DNA of 64,000 bases from Thermogemmatispora tikiterensis (GTDB taxonomy: Bacteria; Chloroflexota; Ktedonobacteria; Ktedonobacterales; Ktedonobacteraceae): assembly GCF_003268475.1 (NCBI RefSeq), contig NZ_MCIF01000002.1:3149382-3213381 (forward strand), read 5' to 3'. The notes under the pieces are model-generated. The model did no database searches. It was not told where the DNA came from and was given only the letters and a program-made list of their open reading frames with translations. Both the position numbers and the translations under genes were made by a program. Shown here piece by piece: positions 39,210 to 47,490 of the stretch (its first letter is position 1; every line of letters starts with the position of its first letter).

Positions 39210-39482
39210 CTAGTCGATCTGGCTGGAGTGCAGCAGCTTCAGCTCATCGGTGTAGACATCGCCCATCAGCTGGAGCGCCTTGAGGGTCTCGCGCGCCTCC
39301 GCCTCATCGATCTTGCTCATGGCAAAACCAACGTGGATGAGCACCCAGTCGCCAGGGGCAATGCCTTCCGAGCGCACCAGGGCAACGCTGACGTTGCGCT
39401 TGACGCCCGAGACGTCAACGCGCGCAATCGAGTTGGCATCGTCTACCATTTCAAGCACTTGACCAGGTATTCCCAGACACAT
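39210..39482 (-). CDS. hypC: Hydrogenase maturation chaperone HypC
   Basis: A 90-residue chaperone that shuttles the iron unit between HypD and the large-subunit precursor. It starts MCLGIPGQVLEMVD at ATG 39482 (after GAGAGGAG), leaving the essential Cys2. APGDWVLIHVGFAMSKIDEA is the family core. The C-terminal 20 residues form a helix longer than in E. coli HypC. The hypF stop lies 110 bases upstream. Confidence 0.95.
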   Translation of the reverse strand: MCLGIPGQVLEMVDDANSIARVDVSGVKRNVSVALVRSEGIAPGDWVLIHVGFAMSKIDEAEARETLKALQLMGDVYTDELKLLHSSQID

Positions 39483-39592
39483 CGCATTGGCTCCTCTCTT
39501 GGATTGTGGCAACCAGGACGTCGCGCCCCTGAGCATCCTGCGCTGATCGGCTGATGGCACCTGTCAAAGGCCGGGCCGGCTCTCACCTCGGT

Positions 39593-41995
39593 TCACCTTG
39601 CAGGCACAGTGCTGCTGCCACTCTCTGCTGCCAGGCGGGCCGCCGCGACGGCCAGTTGCCCCAGGCTGAGGCCACCATCGTTCGGAGGCACACGGCGATT
39701 GAGATAGACCGCGAAGCCGCTGGCCTCTAGCTCAGCGACAAGGCTTTCCAGCAGCAGGCGATTCTGAAAGACGCCGCCGCTGAGGGCGACCTGGGAGAGG
39801 CCGCAGACCTCCCTGATGCGCTGACAGAGGTCGACGAATATGGCCACCAGCGAGCGGTGGAAGCGACGCGCCAGACGCGCCACCTCCCCACCGCGCTGGA
39901 GGTCCTCGACCAGGGCTGAGAGCAACGGGGAGACATCGATCTGGAGCGGCCCCTGACCCGAGCGGAGCAGGGCGTAGGGATAGGGCGGCTGCTCGTCGGG
40001 TGGAAGGCTGCTGGCCAGCATTTCCAGCTCAATGGCCGCCTGGCCCTCATAGAGCACCTCATCGCGCAGGCCGAGGATGGCCGCGACCGCATCGAAGAGG
40101 CGCCCAAGGCTGGAGGTCAGCGGCGAGTTGAGGCCGCGCTCGATCATCTGCGTGAGTATCCGCCAGGTGCTGCGATCGAGACGCCGCGTGAAGGGGATGT
40201 TCAGGGTCAAAAAGCGCTCGCCGTACGCCCGGGCCAGATAGACGGCGGCCATGCGCCACGGTTGGCGAACGGCCTGCTCTCCGCCCGGGAGGGGGACATA
40301 GGCCAGATGGGCCAGGCGTTCAAAGCCCCACAGGTCGGCCAGCAGGATCTCACCCCCCCAGATGGCCCCATCGGTACCGTAGCCCGTGCCGTCGGCAGCG
40401 ATGCCAATGATCGGCCCGCTCAGGCCATGCTCAGCCAGCACGCTGGCAATGTGGGCATGATGGTGTTGGACGCCGATGCGTTGCTCGATGTCACTGTCCA
40501 GCGCGTACCTGGTCGCCAGGTAGTCGGGATGCAGATCATAGGCCACGGCCTCGGGGACGATGTCAAAGAGACGCTGGAAGTGCCGGATGCCCTCGCGGAA
40601 GGAGGCCAGGGTCTCCAGGTTCTCCAGATCACCGATGTGCTGCCCGACAAAGGCCTGGCGCCCTTTGCCCAGACAAAAGGTATTCTTGAGATGGCCCCCA
40701 CAGGCCAGCAACGGACGCGGCAGGTCAAAAGCCAGGGGGATTGGCTCGGGGACATAGCCACGCGAGCGGCGGAAGAGCTGCTCACCGCCGGCGGCCAGGC
40801 GGGTGACCGAGTCGTCGCAGCGCATGTGAATCAGGCGATTGTGGCTGAGCATGCCATCAGCGATGCCGGCCAGACGCTGACGGGCATCGTCGTCGCGGTA
40901 GGCGATCGGCTCCTCGCTGCGGTTGCCGCTGGTCATCACCAGCACCGGCGGGCGCTCGGCAGGCATGACCTGGGCAAAGGCGCGCAGCAGGAGATGATGA
41001 AGCGGTGTGTAGGGCAGCATCAGGCCCAGGGTCCGGTAGCCTGGGGCCACGTCGGGCGCGATGGGAGCGGCGGGCCGCTGCTCGAGCAGCACAATGGGCC
41101 GACGCGGCGATTGCAGCAGGGCGGCCTCGCCCTCGCTGACGAAGCAGAGGCGCCGTGCTGTCTCCAGGTCGGGCACCATGAGGGCAAACGGCTTGGCTTC
41201 GCGATGCTTGCGCCGCCGTAGCCGTTGGACTGCCACCGCGTTGAGCGCATCGCAGGCCAGATGATAGCCCCCCAGGCCCTTGATGGCCACAATAGCTCCC
41301 TGAGCAAGCAGCTGAGCCACCTGCTCGATAGGAGTCGCCTCCGCTGCGCCACAGGCCGAGAGTCCCGGCTCCTCCGCGGTCCATAGCTCCAGACGAACCT
41401 GCGGCCCACATCGCGGGCAGGCATTGGGCTGCGCGTGAAAGCGCCGATCGGCAGGATTGTCATACTCGGCACGGCAGGCGGGACACATGGCGAAGACGCG
41501 CATGGTCGTCTGCTCACGATCGTAGGGGACATCCTGGATGATGGTGAAACGCGGCCCGCAGTTCGTACAATTAATGAAGGGATAGCGATAGCGACGATCG
41601 GTGGGGTCAAACAGCTCGCGCAGGCACTCGGCGCAGGTGGCCACATCGGGTGAGACCAGCGTGGTCCGCTCGCTGCTCTCCTGGCTCGGCGCAATCACAA
41701 AAGCCGTCTCCTGCCGAGGGGGCAGTTCCTCAACCGAGACGCGCTCGATGCGCGCCAACGGCGGCGCCTCAGCCTGAAGCCGCTCCCGAAAGCGGGCCAG
41801 CGCCTCCGCTGGTCCCTCTACCTCGATGGCTACCCCGCGGCTGTCGTTGCGCACGAAGCCGGCCAGCCCCAGACGCTGAGCCAGGCTGTAGACAAAGGGG
41901 CGAAAACCTACCCCCTGCACCATGCCTGTCACCGTCAGCCGCTGTCGCTGACGCGTCGCCATCGTGACCGGGACTCCGGCAAGATGTTCGCTCAT
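39593..41995 (-). CDS. hypF: Carbamoyltransferase HypF
   Basis: An 800-residue four-domain enzyme that activates carbamoyl phosphate for HypE. An N-terminal acylphosphatase domain (VQGVGFRPFVYSLAQ), two zinc fingers (CAECLRELFDPTDR with CTNCGP; CPACRAEYDNPADR with CPRCGP), a YrdC-like domain (about 205-395, AIVAIKGLGGYHLACDA) and a Kae1-like C-terminal domain with VQHHHAHIASVLAEHG and ALSGGVFQNRLL. The length is slightly above the usual 750-780. The ATG overlaps the hypB stop codon. Confidence 0.96.
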   Translation of the reverse strand: MSEHLAGVPVTMATRQRQRLTVTGMVQGVGFRPFVYSLAQRLGLAGFVRNDSRGVAIEVEGPAEALARFRERLQAEAPPLARIERVSVEELPPRQETAFVIAPSQESSERTTLVSPDVATCAECLRELFDPTDRRYRYPFINCTNCGPRFTIIQDVPYDREQTTMRVFAMCPACRAEYDNPADRRFHAQPNACPRCGPQVRLELWTAEEPGLSACGAAEATPIEQVAQLLAQGAIVAIKGLGGYHLACDALNAVAVQRLRRRKHREAKPFALMVPDLETARRLCFVSEGEAALLQSPRRPIVLLEQRPAAPIAPDVAPGYRTLGLMLPYTPLHHLLLRAFAQVMPAERPPVLVMTSGNRSEEPIAYRDDDARQRLAGIADGMLSHNRLIHMRCDDSVTRLAAGGEQLFRRSRGYVPEPIPLAFDLPRPLLACGGHLKNTFCLGKGRQAFVGQHIGDLENLETLASFREGIRHFQRLFDIVPEAVAYDLHPDYLATRYALDSDIEQRIGVQHHHAHIASVLAEHGLSGPIIGIAADGTGYGTDGAIWGGEILLADLWGFERLAHLAYVPLPGGEQAVRQPWRMAAVYLARAYGERFLTLNIPFTRRLDRSTWRILTQMIERGLNSPLTSSLGRLFDAVAAILGLRDEVLYEGQAAIELEMLASSLPPDEQPPYPYALLRSGQGPLQIDVSPLLSALVEDLQRGGEVARLARRFHRSLVAIFVDLCQRIREVCGLSQVALSGGVFQNRLLLESLVAELEASGFAVYLNRRVPPNDGGLSLGQLAVAAARLAAESGSSTVPAR

Positions 41996-42705
41996 GAGGC
42001 CGCTCCTTCTTTCGGGATGACTGGCCCTTCACGGTCGGCGGGCAAGGATCGCCCAGGCACGCGCCCGACATGCCAGAGCCACTCACACCAGGTCTCCAGC
42101 CCTTCGCCACTGCGGCAGCTCAGTGAGAAGATCTGCAGCCCCGGGTTGACTGCCAGCGCTTGAGCACGCACCCGCTCGGGATCATAGTCCACGTAGGGAA
42201 GCAGATCCAGCTTGTTGATCACCAGGACCTGGGCGGCGGCAAAGATCTGCGGATACTTGGCGGGCTTCTCATCTCCCTCGGTCGTGCAGACCACCACAAC
42301 CCGCAGGTCCTCGCCCAGATCCCAGGCCGCCGGACAGACCAGGTTGCCGATGTTCTCGATGAAGAGCAGATCGAGCCGCTGCAGATCGAGGGCCTCCAGC
42401 GCATCACGCACCATATGCGCCTCCAGATGGCAGGCCCCGCGCGTGTTGATCTGCACCACCTGTGCCCCAGCGGCCTCCATGCGCTCGGCGTCCAGGCTGG
42501 TCTCGATATCCCCTTCGATCACCCCTATGGCCAGCCGCCCACGCAGCCGGGCGACGCTGCGCTCGAGCAGGGTGGTCTTCCCCGCTCCTGGACCGCTCAT
42601 CAGGTTGATGCAGCGCACCCCAGCCGCCGCCAGCCGGCGCCGTACCGCTGCCGCCACCTCCTCATTGGCCGCCAGGATGTTTCGGGCAATGGTCACTCTG
42701 GGCAT
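41992..42705 (-). CDS. hypB: GTPase HypB (nickel insertion)
   Basis: A 237-residue SIMIBI GTPase that works with HypA to load nickel. P-loop SGPGAGKTTL, INTRGACHLEAHMV carrying the metal-site Cys/His, IENIGNLVCPAAWDLG, and the NKLDLLPY G4 motif. It lacks both the N-terminal CxxCGC site and the His-rich stretch, so it probably does not store nickel. It is followed by hypF with a four-base overlap. Confidence 0.96.
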   Translation of the reverse strand: MPRVTIARNILAANEEVAAAVRRRLAAAGVRCINLMSGPGAGKTTLLERSVARLRGRLAIGVIEGDIETSLDAERMEAAGAQVVQINTRGACHLEAHMVRDALEALDLQRLDLLFIENIGNLVCPAAWDLGEDLRVVVVCTTEGDEKPAKYPQIFAAAQVLVINKLDLLPYVDYDPERVRAQALAVNPGLQIFSLSCRSGEGLETWCEWLWHVGRVPGRSLPADREGPVIPKEGAAS

Positions 42706-42717
42706 AGCTACCGCTCC

Positions 42718-43104
42718 TCAGCCGTTCTTCGCCTGCTCCTGGCCTCCCTGCTGGGGATCAGCCCCTACCTCCATGTCGAGGATCTGCAACTCGGTGCCCG
42801 AGAGGATACGCGTGGACCAGGTGCCACAGGCGGGACAGCGCGCAATGAAGTCCTCGACGGCAAAGGAGCTGGCACATGGCTCGCACCAGGCCCGATGCGG
42901 GCTGACCTCGATCGCCAGCCGGGCCTCAGCCAGGACGGGCGAGAGCGAAGCCAGCATGGTAAAGGCCGTTTGCAGGGCCTCCACCAGGACACCGCTGGCT
43001 TCGCCCACGCGTAGATGCACGGTTCGCACCTGTCGCACCGCGCACTCCTCCGCCCTGGCTTCCACTACTTCGATGATGCTCTGAGCAAGCGCTAGCTCAT
43101 GCAT
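42718..43104 (-). CDS. hypA: Nickel-delivery protein HypA
   Basis: A 128-residue protein. The N-terminal Met-His-Glu nickel site requires the start at ATG 43104 (MHELALAQSIIEVVEARAEE), after GGTGGGGGGAG; the longer frame would bury it. The zinc site is CEPC and CPAC in the C-terminal half. The Gln-rich tail is longer than usual. Twelve bases separate it from hypB. Confidence 0.94.
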   Translation of the reverse strand: MHELALAQSIIEVVEARAEECAVRQVRTVHLRVGEASGVLVEALQTAFTMLASLSPVLAEARLAIEVSPHRAWCEPCASSFAVEDFIARCPACGTWSTRILSGTELQILDMEVGADPQQGGQEQAKNG

Positions 43105-43182
43105 CGCTCCCCCCACCTTTCGCCCTCGACCGAACGGGGCCTGTTCACGCCCGGCGCCACGCACAGTCTCCTTCCTCTCTCT

Positions 43183-43287
43183 TTACATCGAGCGAATACG
43201 CAAATAACGCTGAATATCGGGAAGTTGCTGTCTGAGAACCAGGAGCAAGAGCACCAGCACAATGGCGCTTGTGATCCACTTGACCAT
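43183..43287 (-). CDS. 34-residue membrane peptide (DUF6893-like)
   Basis: A small gene found by reading the gap between hypA and the protease gene. It codes MVKWITSAIVLVLLLLVLRQ followed by QLPDIQRYLRIRSM, a single membrane helix and a basic end. AAAGGAGG lies nine bases before the ATG, with a two-codon frame (ATGTACTAA) between them. The ending LPDIxRYLRIRxM recalls DUF6893-type small proteins found with actinobacterial-type hydrogenase genes; I rely on memory for that name. It could anchor the soluble hydrogenase to the membrane or help electron transfer to quinone. Confidence 0.7.
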   Translation of the reverse strand: MVKWITSAIVLVLLLLVLRQQLPDIQRYLRIRSM

Positions 43288-43341
43288 TAGTACATGCCTC
43301 CTTTCAGTCAGTGAGAGCAAAGCTCGTTAGCGAAATGAGAA

Positions 43342-43941
43342 CTATGCAGTCTCAATCGAATCTGAGCCTTGATAGAGCTGCCTGACCACCGTATCGAGGA
43401 TATGCAGGGCGCGTTCGACCGCCGCCTGCACAGGGGGGCTGAGGCCCATCTGCAGCTCCTCCTCGGCGGCATCCGCTTCCCAAGGGGTTGGCTCGCAGCC
43501 GATGAGCAAGGTCGGAATGGGCGGCGCCCCCAGGGCCCGGGCATAGGTCAGGACGCGCACAGGATCAAGGCTATGCGCCTCCAGACCGAGCTTGCCAGTA
43601 GCCAGATCGGCGACCTGATCTGCCGGAGGAAGCAGCGGCTTGAGCAGATAGAGCGTGCCCGGACTGCCACCACGCGGCACGGCATCGATGAGGATCAGCG
43701 CATCGTAGCCGTCGAGGAGCGCATAGGCCAGCTCCAGACCCCGAATGCCAAAGTCCATGACCTCAACTCCCGGTGGATAGCGCCCATGCGCCCGCTGAGC
43801 CACCGCGCAGCCGAAGCCGTCGTCGCCCAGGAAGATATTGCCAACGCCAGCTACCAGCAGGCGACGCAGCCCTCCGTGGGCTGCCTGCTCAAAAGCAGCT
43901 GCTAGCGCCTGTCGTAGCTTCTGTTCCTCGTCTGTCTCCAT
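43342..43941 (-). CDS. Hydrogenase maturation protease (HyaD/HybD family)
   Basis: A 199-residue endopeptidase that trims the C-terminus of the large subunit after nickel insertion. Nickel ligands expected from the family are seen: GVGNIFLGDDGFGCAV (acidic residue), ALILIDAVPRGG (Asp) and LEAHSLDPVR (His). I start at ATG 43941 (METDEEQ); a GTG two codons upstream is possible. Seven bases separate it from the preceding gene. The substrate should be the large subunit of this locus, which has a 21-residue extension after its last ligand motif. Confidence 0.92.
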   Translation of the reverse strand: METDEEQKLRQALAAAFEQAAHGGLRRLLVAGVGNIFLGDDGFGCAVAQRAHGRYPPGVEVMDFGIRGLELAYALLDGYDALILIDAVPRGGSPGTLYLLKPLLPPADQVADLATGKLGLEAHSLDPVRVLTYARALGAPPIPTLLIGCEPTPWEADAAEEELQMGLSPPVQAAVERALHILDTVVRQLYQGSDSIETA

Positions 43942-43948
43942 GTCCACC

Positions 43949-44287
43949 TCATTCCTCCTCCCCGAGCGGTTCCACTTCCTCCGGGAAGAAGAAGAAGCGA
44001 TGACCCGGTAAGACGCGCTCGTCCCATTGCTCTCTGCCGGGATCATCATCGAGCGTGACCACCAGATAGAGGCGGTTCTCGAAGTCTTGCTGGATGACCT
44101 CGACGCGCCCGATGCGCCCTTCCAGCAGCAGATCAAAGGCATCGGCCAGGCGCCCCTGACGCGCTCGCCCCGGGCAGAGGCGCACGCGCGTGCCCGCCCT
44201 CACCTGGCGCCCCGCGATCGTAATCATCTCCGGCGGCGGGTAGTCCTCTCCTGGAAAGACCCAGTCGTTGCCGTTCGCCAGGCTCAT
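43949..44287 (-). CDS. Uncharacterised hydrogenase-locus protein (112 aa)
   Basis: A 112-residue soluble protein I cannot name. It has a conserved-looking strand core (VRAGTRVRLCPGRARQGRLA, RIGRVEVIQQDFENRLYLVV, TLDDDPGREQWD), which reads like a small beta-barrel with a C-terminal acidic end. Genes of this size and place occur in other group 1h loci. It overlaps the upstream gene by four bases (ATGA). Confidence 0.7.
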   Translation of the reverse strand: MSLANGNDWVFPGEDYPPPEMITIAGRQVRAGTRVRLCPGRARQGRLADAFDLLLEGRIGRVEVIQQDFENRLYLVVTLDDDPGREQWDERVLPGHRFFFFPEEVEPLGEEE

Positions 44288-45351
44288 GGCTCAGCCTCCC
44301 CCAGCGCGCGCAGCCCGCGAATGGTGCCGTGCAGCTGCAAGAACTGCTCCGGCGTCAGACGCTCGATCTGTTCCAGCACCGCCCGTCCGCGGGCATCGCC
44401 ACGGCGAATCTGCTCTTTCTCCTCGTCGGTCAGGGTCAGGATACGCAGTGCCAGCAACTCATCGATCTCGGTGCCGTCGAAGAGCGGAGCTGGACTTTCC
44501 GGGGCGATCTGCGGATAGTCGTAGAGGATGATCGGTGAGGAGAGCAGGCTGTCGCGCTCACCTGGCTCGCCCACCAGCACCGGCCAGGTGCCGCTGTTGC
44601 AGCAGGAAGCTGCCACCTGACGCAGCTCCTCTGGCGGCTCTATCAGGGAGACAAAGGCGCCTCCTTCCACCTGGAGGATGGTATGCGTTGAAACACAGGC
44701 TGACAGCAGGGCCTCTTGCGCCCGTAGTTCCGCTGGCTTCTCTACAGGGGTCGTATTCGTAACGGTGACACGCAGCTTGTAGAGATGCGCTCGCTCGGGC
44801 ACCGGCTCAGCGGCGATCGACACCGCACCACTCAGGGTGCGCCCCTCACGCACAATGCGTCTCGTTTCGCTCGTTCTTCCTCCATGCGGCTCCTCTTCCT
44901 CCAGGTACCGTGCCGGAAAGGCAAAGGGCAGGCGCCGCTCGGCCTGAAGCAGCTCCCGCTGCGCGAGGGCCGTCGCGCTCACACTGCGCTCGACTCCCTC
45001 CTCCCAGACGCCTTCCAAGGGCGCCTCCGCCCAGCGGGGCACCCCTTCTCGGGACCGTTCGATCGCCTGCCCTCCTGGGCGCTGCTCATCCTCGCGCCTG
45101 CAGCGCATCAGCTGGAGAAAGCGTACGGCGATGGAGAGCTGCGGCTCAGTCCCCCCATCGGCCTCCAGCAGGCACTCGGTCTGCATGCGCCAGGGTTCCA
45201 CCTCGCCGCCCGCCTCGCTGTAAGCGCGCGGATAGAGCACCCCATAGGTCCAGCGCTGCCGGTTCTTGAGAGCCGAGTGACGGTACGGATAGAGCAAATA
45301 GCCCTCATAGAGCACCGCCTCGGCAATGGCCTGGATCTCCTCCAGCTTCAT
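44284..45351 (-). CDS. Uncharacterised hydrogenase-locus protein (355 aa)
   Basis: A 355-residue soluble protein without an assigned domain. N-terminal EIQAIAEAVLYEGYLLYPYR, HSALKNRQRWTYGVLYPRAY and a later region DYPQIAPESPAPLFDGTEID, EEKEQIRRGDARGRAVLEQI look constrained. Three Cys and no membrane helix. It overlaps both neighbours by four bases, so its dosage is tied to the DUF6084 and 112-residue proteins. A structural or assembly role for the hydrogenase is a guess from position. Confidence 0.7.
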   Translation of the reverse strand: MKLEEIQAIAEAVLYEGYLLYPYRHSALKNRQRWTYGVLYPRAYSEAGGEVEPWRMQTECLLEADGGTEPQLSIAVRFLQLMRCRREDEQRPGGQAIERSREGVPRWAEAPLEGVWEEGVERSVSATALAQRELLQAERRLPFAFPARYLEEEEPHGGRTSETRRIVREGRTLSGAVSIAAEPVPERAHLYKLRVTVTNTTPVEKPAELRAQEALLSACVSTHTILQVEGGAFVSLIEPPEELRQVAASCCNSGTWPVLVGEPGERDSLLSSPIILYDYPQIAPESPAPLFDGTEIDELLALRILTLTDEEKEQIRRGDARGRAVLEQIERLTPEQFLQLHGTIRGLRALGEAEP

Positions 45352-46010
45352 GACTCCCTTCCCTCCTGTTCTCCCGCCTCCAGCAGGCGCAGTATGGTCT
45401 CCTCCCAGGTTGGCAGGCCCTGGGCCAGCTTGTAGGCAGAGAGCCGGTCGAAGACCTGGCGCTGCAGCCGAAGCCAGGCGCTCCCGGGATAGAAGCGGGC
45501 GATCAGCTCACGCCAGCACGACAGCGGCAGTGCAAAGGTCGCCTCTTTTGACCAGGGAATCGGGGCAATTTGGAGACGTCCCCCTTCGCCCTCGTAGAAG
45601 ATCGTGCCGCTGAAGAGGAAGCGCAGGGGGATCACTCCCTCCTCGTCCTCCAGGGCCGCAAAATACTTGGTGCTGACCACCTCGAAATCGTAGGTGCAGG
45701 GCACTGGCAGCTCGACCTCGGCCCGCTCCTCAAAGGCCGGCACCACTGTCCCGGCATGGGTCCAGAGCAGGGAGCGCAGGGTTTCGCCCCAGCGCGATGG
45801 CTCGCCGAAGACCTCCAGCAGGCGCGCTTGAGCCGTCGGGCTGTAGCGCCGGCGCGGGGCCTCGATCTGGATCTGGGCCCGTACGACCACGCTCTGCACC
45901 GGCTGCGTGGGCACCCGATTGCTCACCTGTAGCCGGAAGAGCAAGAGCGGCACAGCTGCCGCAGCGGGCACGGCGGCGTCCACGATGGCAAAGTCAAGAT
46001 CCGGTATCAT
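45348..46010 (-). CDS. DUF6084 family protein
   Basis: A 220-residue protein resembling DUF6084, known from actinobacterial-type hydrogenase clusters. Visible features: PDLDFAIVDAAVPAAAAVPL at the start, VQSVVVRAQIQIEAPRRRYS, VELPVPCTYDFEVVSTKYFA, GVIPLRFLFSGTIFYEGEGG. The strands suggest a beta-sandwich. The function is unknown. It overlaps the DUF5947 gene by 17 bases and the next gene by four. The family name is from memory of these loci, not from a search. Confidence 0.78.
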   Translation of the reverse strand: MIPDLDFAIVDAAVPAAAAVPLLLFRLQVSNRVPTQPVQSVVVRAQIQIEAPRRRYSPTAQARLLEVFGEPSRWGETLRSLLWTHAGTVVPAFEERAEVELPVPCTYDFEVVSTKYFAALEDEEGVIPLRFLFSGTIFYEGEGGRLQIAPIPWSKEATFALPLSCWRELIARFYPGSAWLRLQRQVFDRLSAYKLAQGLPTWEETILRLLEAGEQEGRES

Positions 46011-46749
46011 CTTCCCCTTCCCCCAGGGCCGGCGCCGCTCGTCCAGCCGCAGCCGTCACGATCTCGGCCCGCGCCTGCAGCTCCTCGAAAAAGGTCCGCA
46101 GCGCCTGCTCCACCTCCAGGCCGCCGCTCAGGCCCCGCCAGTTGGCGCGGATCAGACCCGTCAAGCGATAGCAGGCATCAATCGGCACCAGATAGGCCTC
46201 GCGCGCCCCGCGGACGCGATTGATCAGCAGAGCCTCGACATCGGGCAGCAGCGCCCCCAGCCGCGGGTAGCGGGCGACCAGCCCCTGCCAGCCGTTCAGG
46301 CTCAGCAAGGACTCCGTCGCGCCCGCTGGCCCGGGATAGAAGGCAAGCATACGCCCGGCTGGGCTGCTGTAGAAGAGATAGACCAGGTTCACCGGCAAGC
46401 CCAGCGCCTCCCACTCGGCGTCAGTCAGCCCCAGATCGCGCAGCCAGCGATAGCGCTCGGGGATCAATCGATACTGACCCTGGCCCGCCTGGCTCCCCGC
46501 GCGGAAGAGCAGTGCACACGGCTCACAAACACAGAGCACCTGACGCCGCTCGGGGGCGAACAGATGGCGATGGGTCGGCAACAGGAGGGTGCTGCACAGC
46601 TCGCAGCGCTCCAGGGGGCGGCGCTGCGGCTGGCCTTCGCGCGACACGAAGCGCCGCAGCGCGCCCAAAGGGAGCGCCACAGGGGCCTGACCTGTCTGCT
46701 GCTGCTGCTCACCCGGGCGGCCCGCCTCCTCGCGCCTCATTTCCGTCAC
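45994..46749 (-). CDS. DUF5947 family protein
   Basis: A 251-residue protein matching the DUF5947 pattern: a zinc-binding start with CELC (CELCSTLLLPTHRHLF) and CVCEPC, then YRLIPERYRWLRDLGLTDAE, LPVNLVYLFYSSPAGRMLAF and YPGPAGATESLLSLNGWQGL. It probably binds zinc or an iron-sulfur cluster through its four or five Cys. Found with group 1h hydrogenases but of unknown role. GTG start, after GAGAGGGGAG, four bases past the NifU-like stop. Confidence 0.82.
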   Translation of the reverse strand: MTEMRREEAGRPGEQQQQTGQAPVALPLGALRRFVSREGQPQRRPLERCELCSTLLLPTHRHLFAPERRQVLCVCEPCALLFRAGSQAGQGQYRLIPERYRWLRDLGLTDAEWEALGLPVNLVYLFYSSPAGRMLAFYPGPAGATESLLSLNGWQGLVARYPRLGALLPDVEALLINRVRGAREAYLVPIDACYRLTGLIRANWRGLSGGLEVEQALRTFFEELQARAEIVTAAAGRAAPALGEGEDDTGS

Positions 46750-46752
46750 CGC

Positions 46753-47397
46753 TCACTCCCCTCTCAGACTGGTCTCGGTTTGGGGCGTCGCCATCGCTGC
46801 CAGAGATCCACCGCGCCGGCGCGGGACAAAGACCACCGGGACCGGTGTCCCGCCCCGCGCCGGCATCCCAGCCACCTCATCACCCTCCTCAATCTCCAAC
46901 CCACATAGATCGGGAGCCGCACGATAGACCGCCTCTTCGATCCTCTGCCGCAGATACTGAAGCGAGGCGGCACAGCCGCTACCGCTCCCAGTCAGGCGGA
47001 GCCAGACGACCCCTTCCGCCACGCGCAGGAGCACCAGCTCCCCCCCATGTCCGCGCACCACAGGCCGCAGCTCCTCCAGCGCCCGCTCCACCCGCTCCTG
47101 GAGCGGGACAGGATGCAGATCATGTAAGAGCAAGAGACCAGCGACCAGCTCATCGCTCGCCAGCAGCTCGAGCAAGCGCGGCCCGGCAGCAGGGAACAGC
47201 GTGCGCGTGCCCTCCGCCGCCGTTAGCCGCTCCACGATCCGCCGCAAGCCCTCGCCATAGAGCGCCACCAGCGCCCGGACCAGCTCCTCCGCCAAGGCCC
47301 GCATCTGGGGATCGGGCAGCTGCTCGATCTCGGCCAGCAAACGCTCGATCTCCTGAGCCGGCTGCCGCCCTTGACGCGCCTGCGCATCGCTGCTCAT
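46753..47397 (-). CDS. NifU C-terminal-domain-like protein with altered Cys motif
   Basis: A 214-residue protein. ATG 47397 follows AGGAGG; the longer frame upstream is not supported. An N-terminal helical region (to about 105) precedes a NifU-like domain (ALEELRPVVRGHGGELVLL, then GVVWLRLTGSGSGCAASL). The usual CxxC that holds an Fe-S cluster (GACSGCPSS) reads GSGSGCAAS, so only the second Cys remains. A cluster could still bridge a dimer through one Cys each plus other ligands, or the protein may be a scaffold. It lies directly after the large-subunit gene. Confidence 0.8.
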   Translation of the reverse strand: MSSDAQARQGRQPAQEIERLLAEIEQLPDPQMRALAEELVRALVALYGEGLRRIVERLTAAEGTRTLFPAAGPRLLELLASDELVAGLLLLHDLHPVPLQERVERALEELRPVVRGHGGELVLLRVAEGVVWLRLTGSGSGCAASLQYLRQRIEEAVYRAAPDLCGLEIEEGDEVAGMPARGGTPVPVVFVPRRRGGSLAAMATPQTETSLRGE

Positions 47398-47490
47398 GAC
47401 CTTCTCCTCCTGAATGAACGCCGCCCGCGTCGGGGCGGGCGGCGCAAGGCTGCCCGCAGGGGCCTCCCAGCCCCTCTCCACGGACTGACG

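Noticed and set aside
39593-41995. Frameshift in hypF because of many long alternative frames
   Set aside because: All four domains are in one uninterrupted frame; the other frames are codon-bias shadows.
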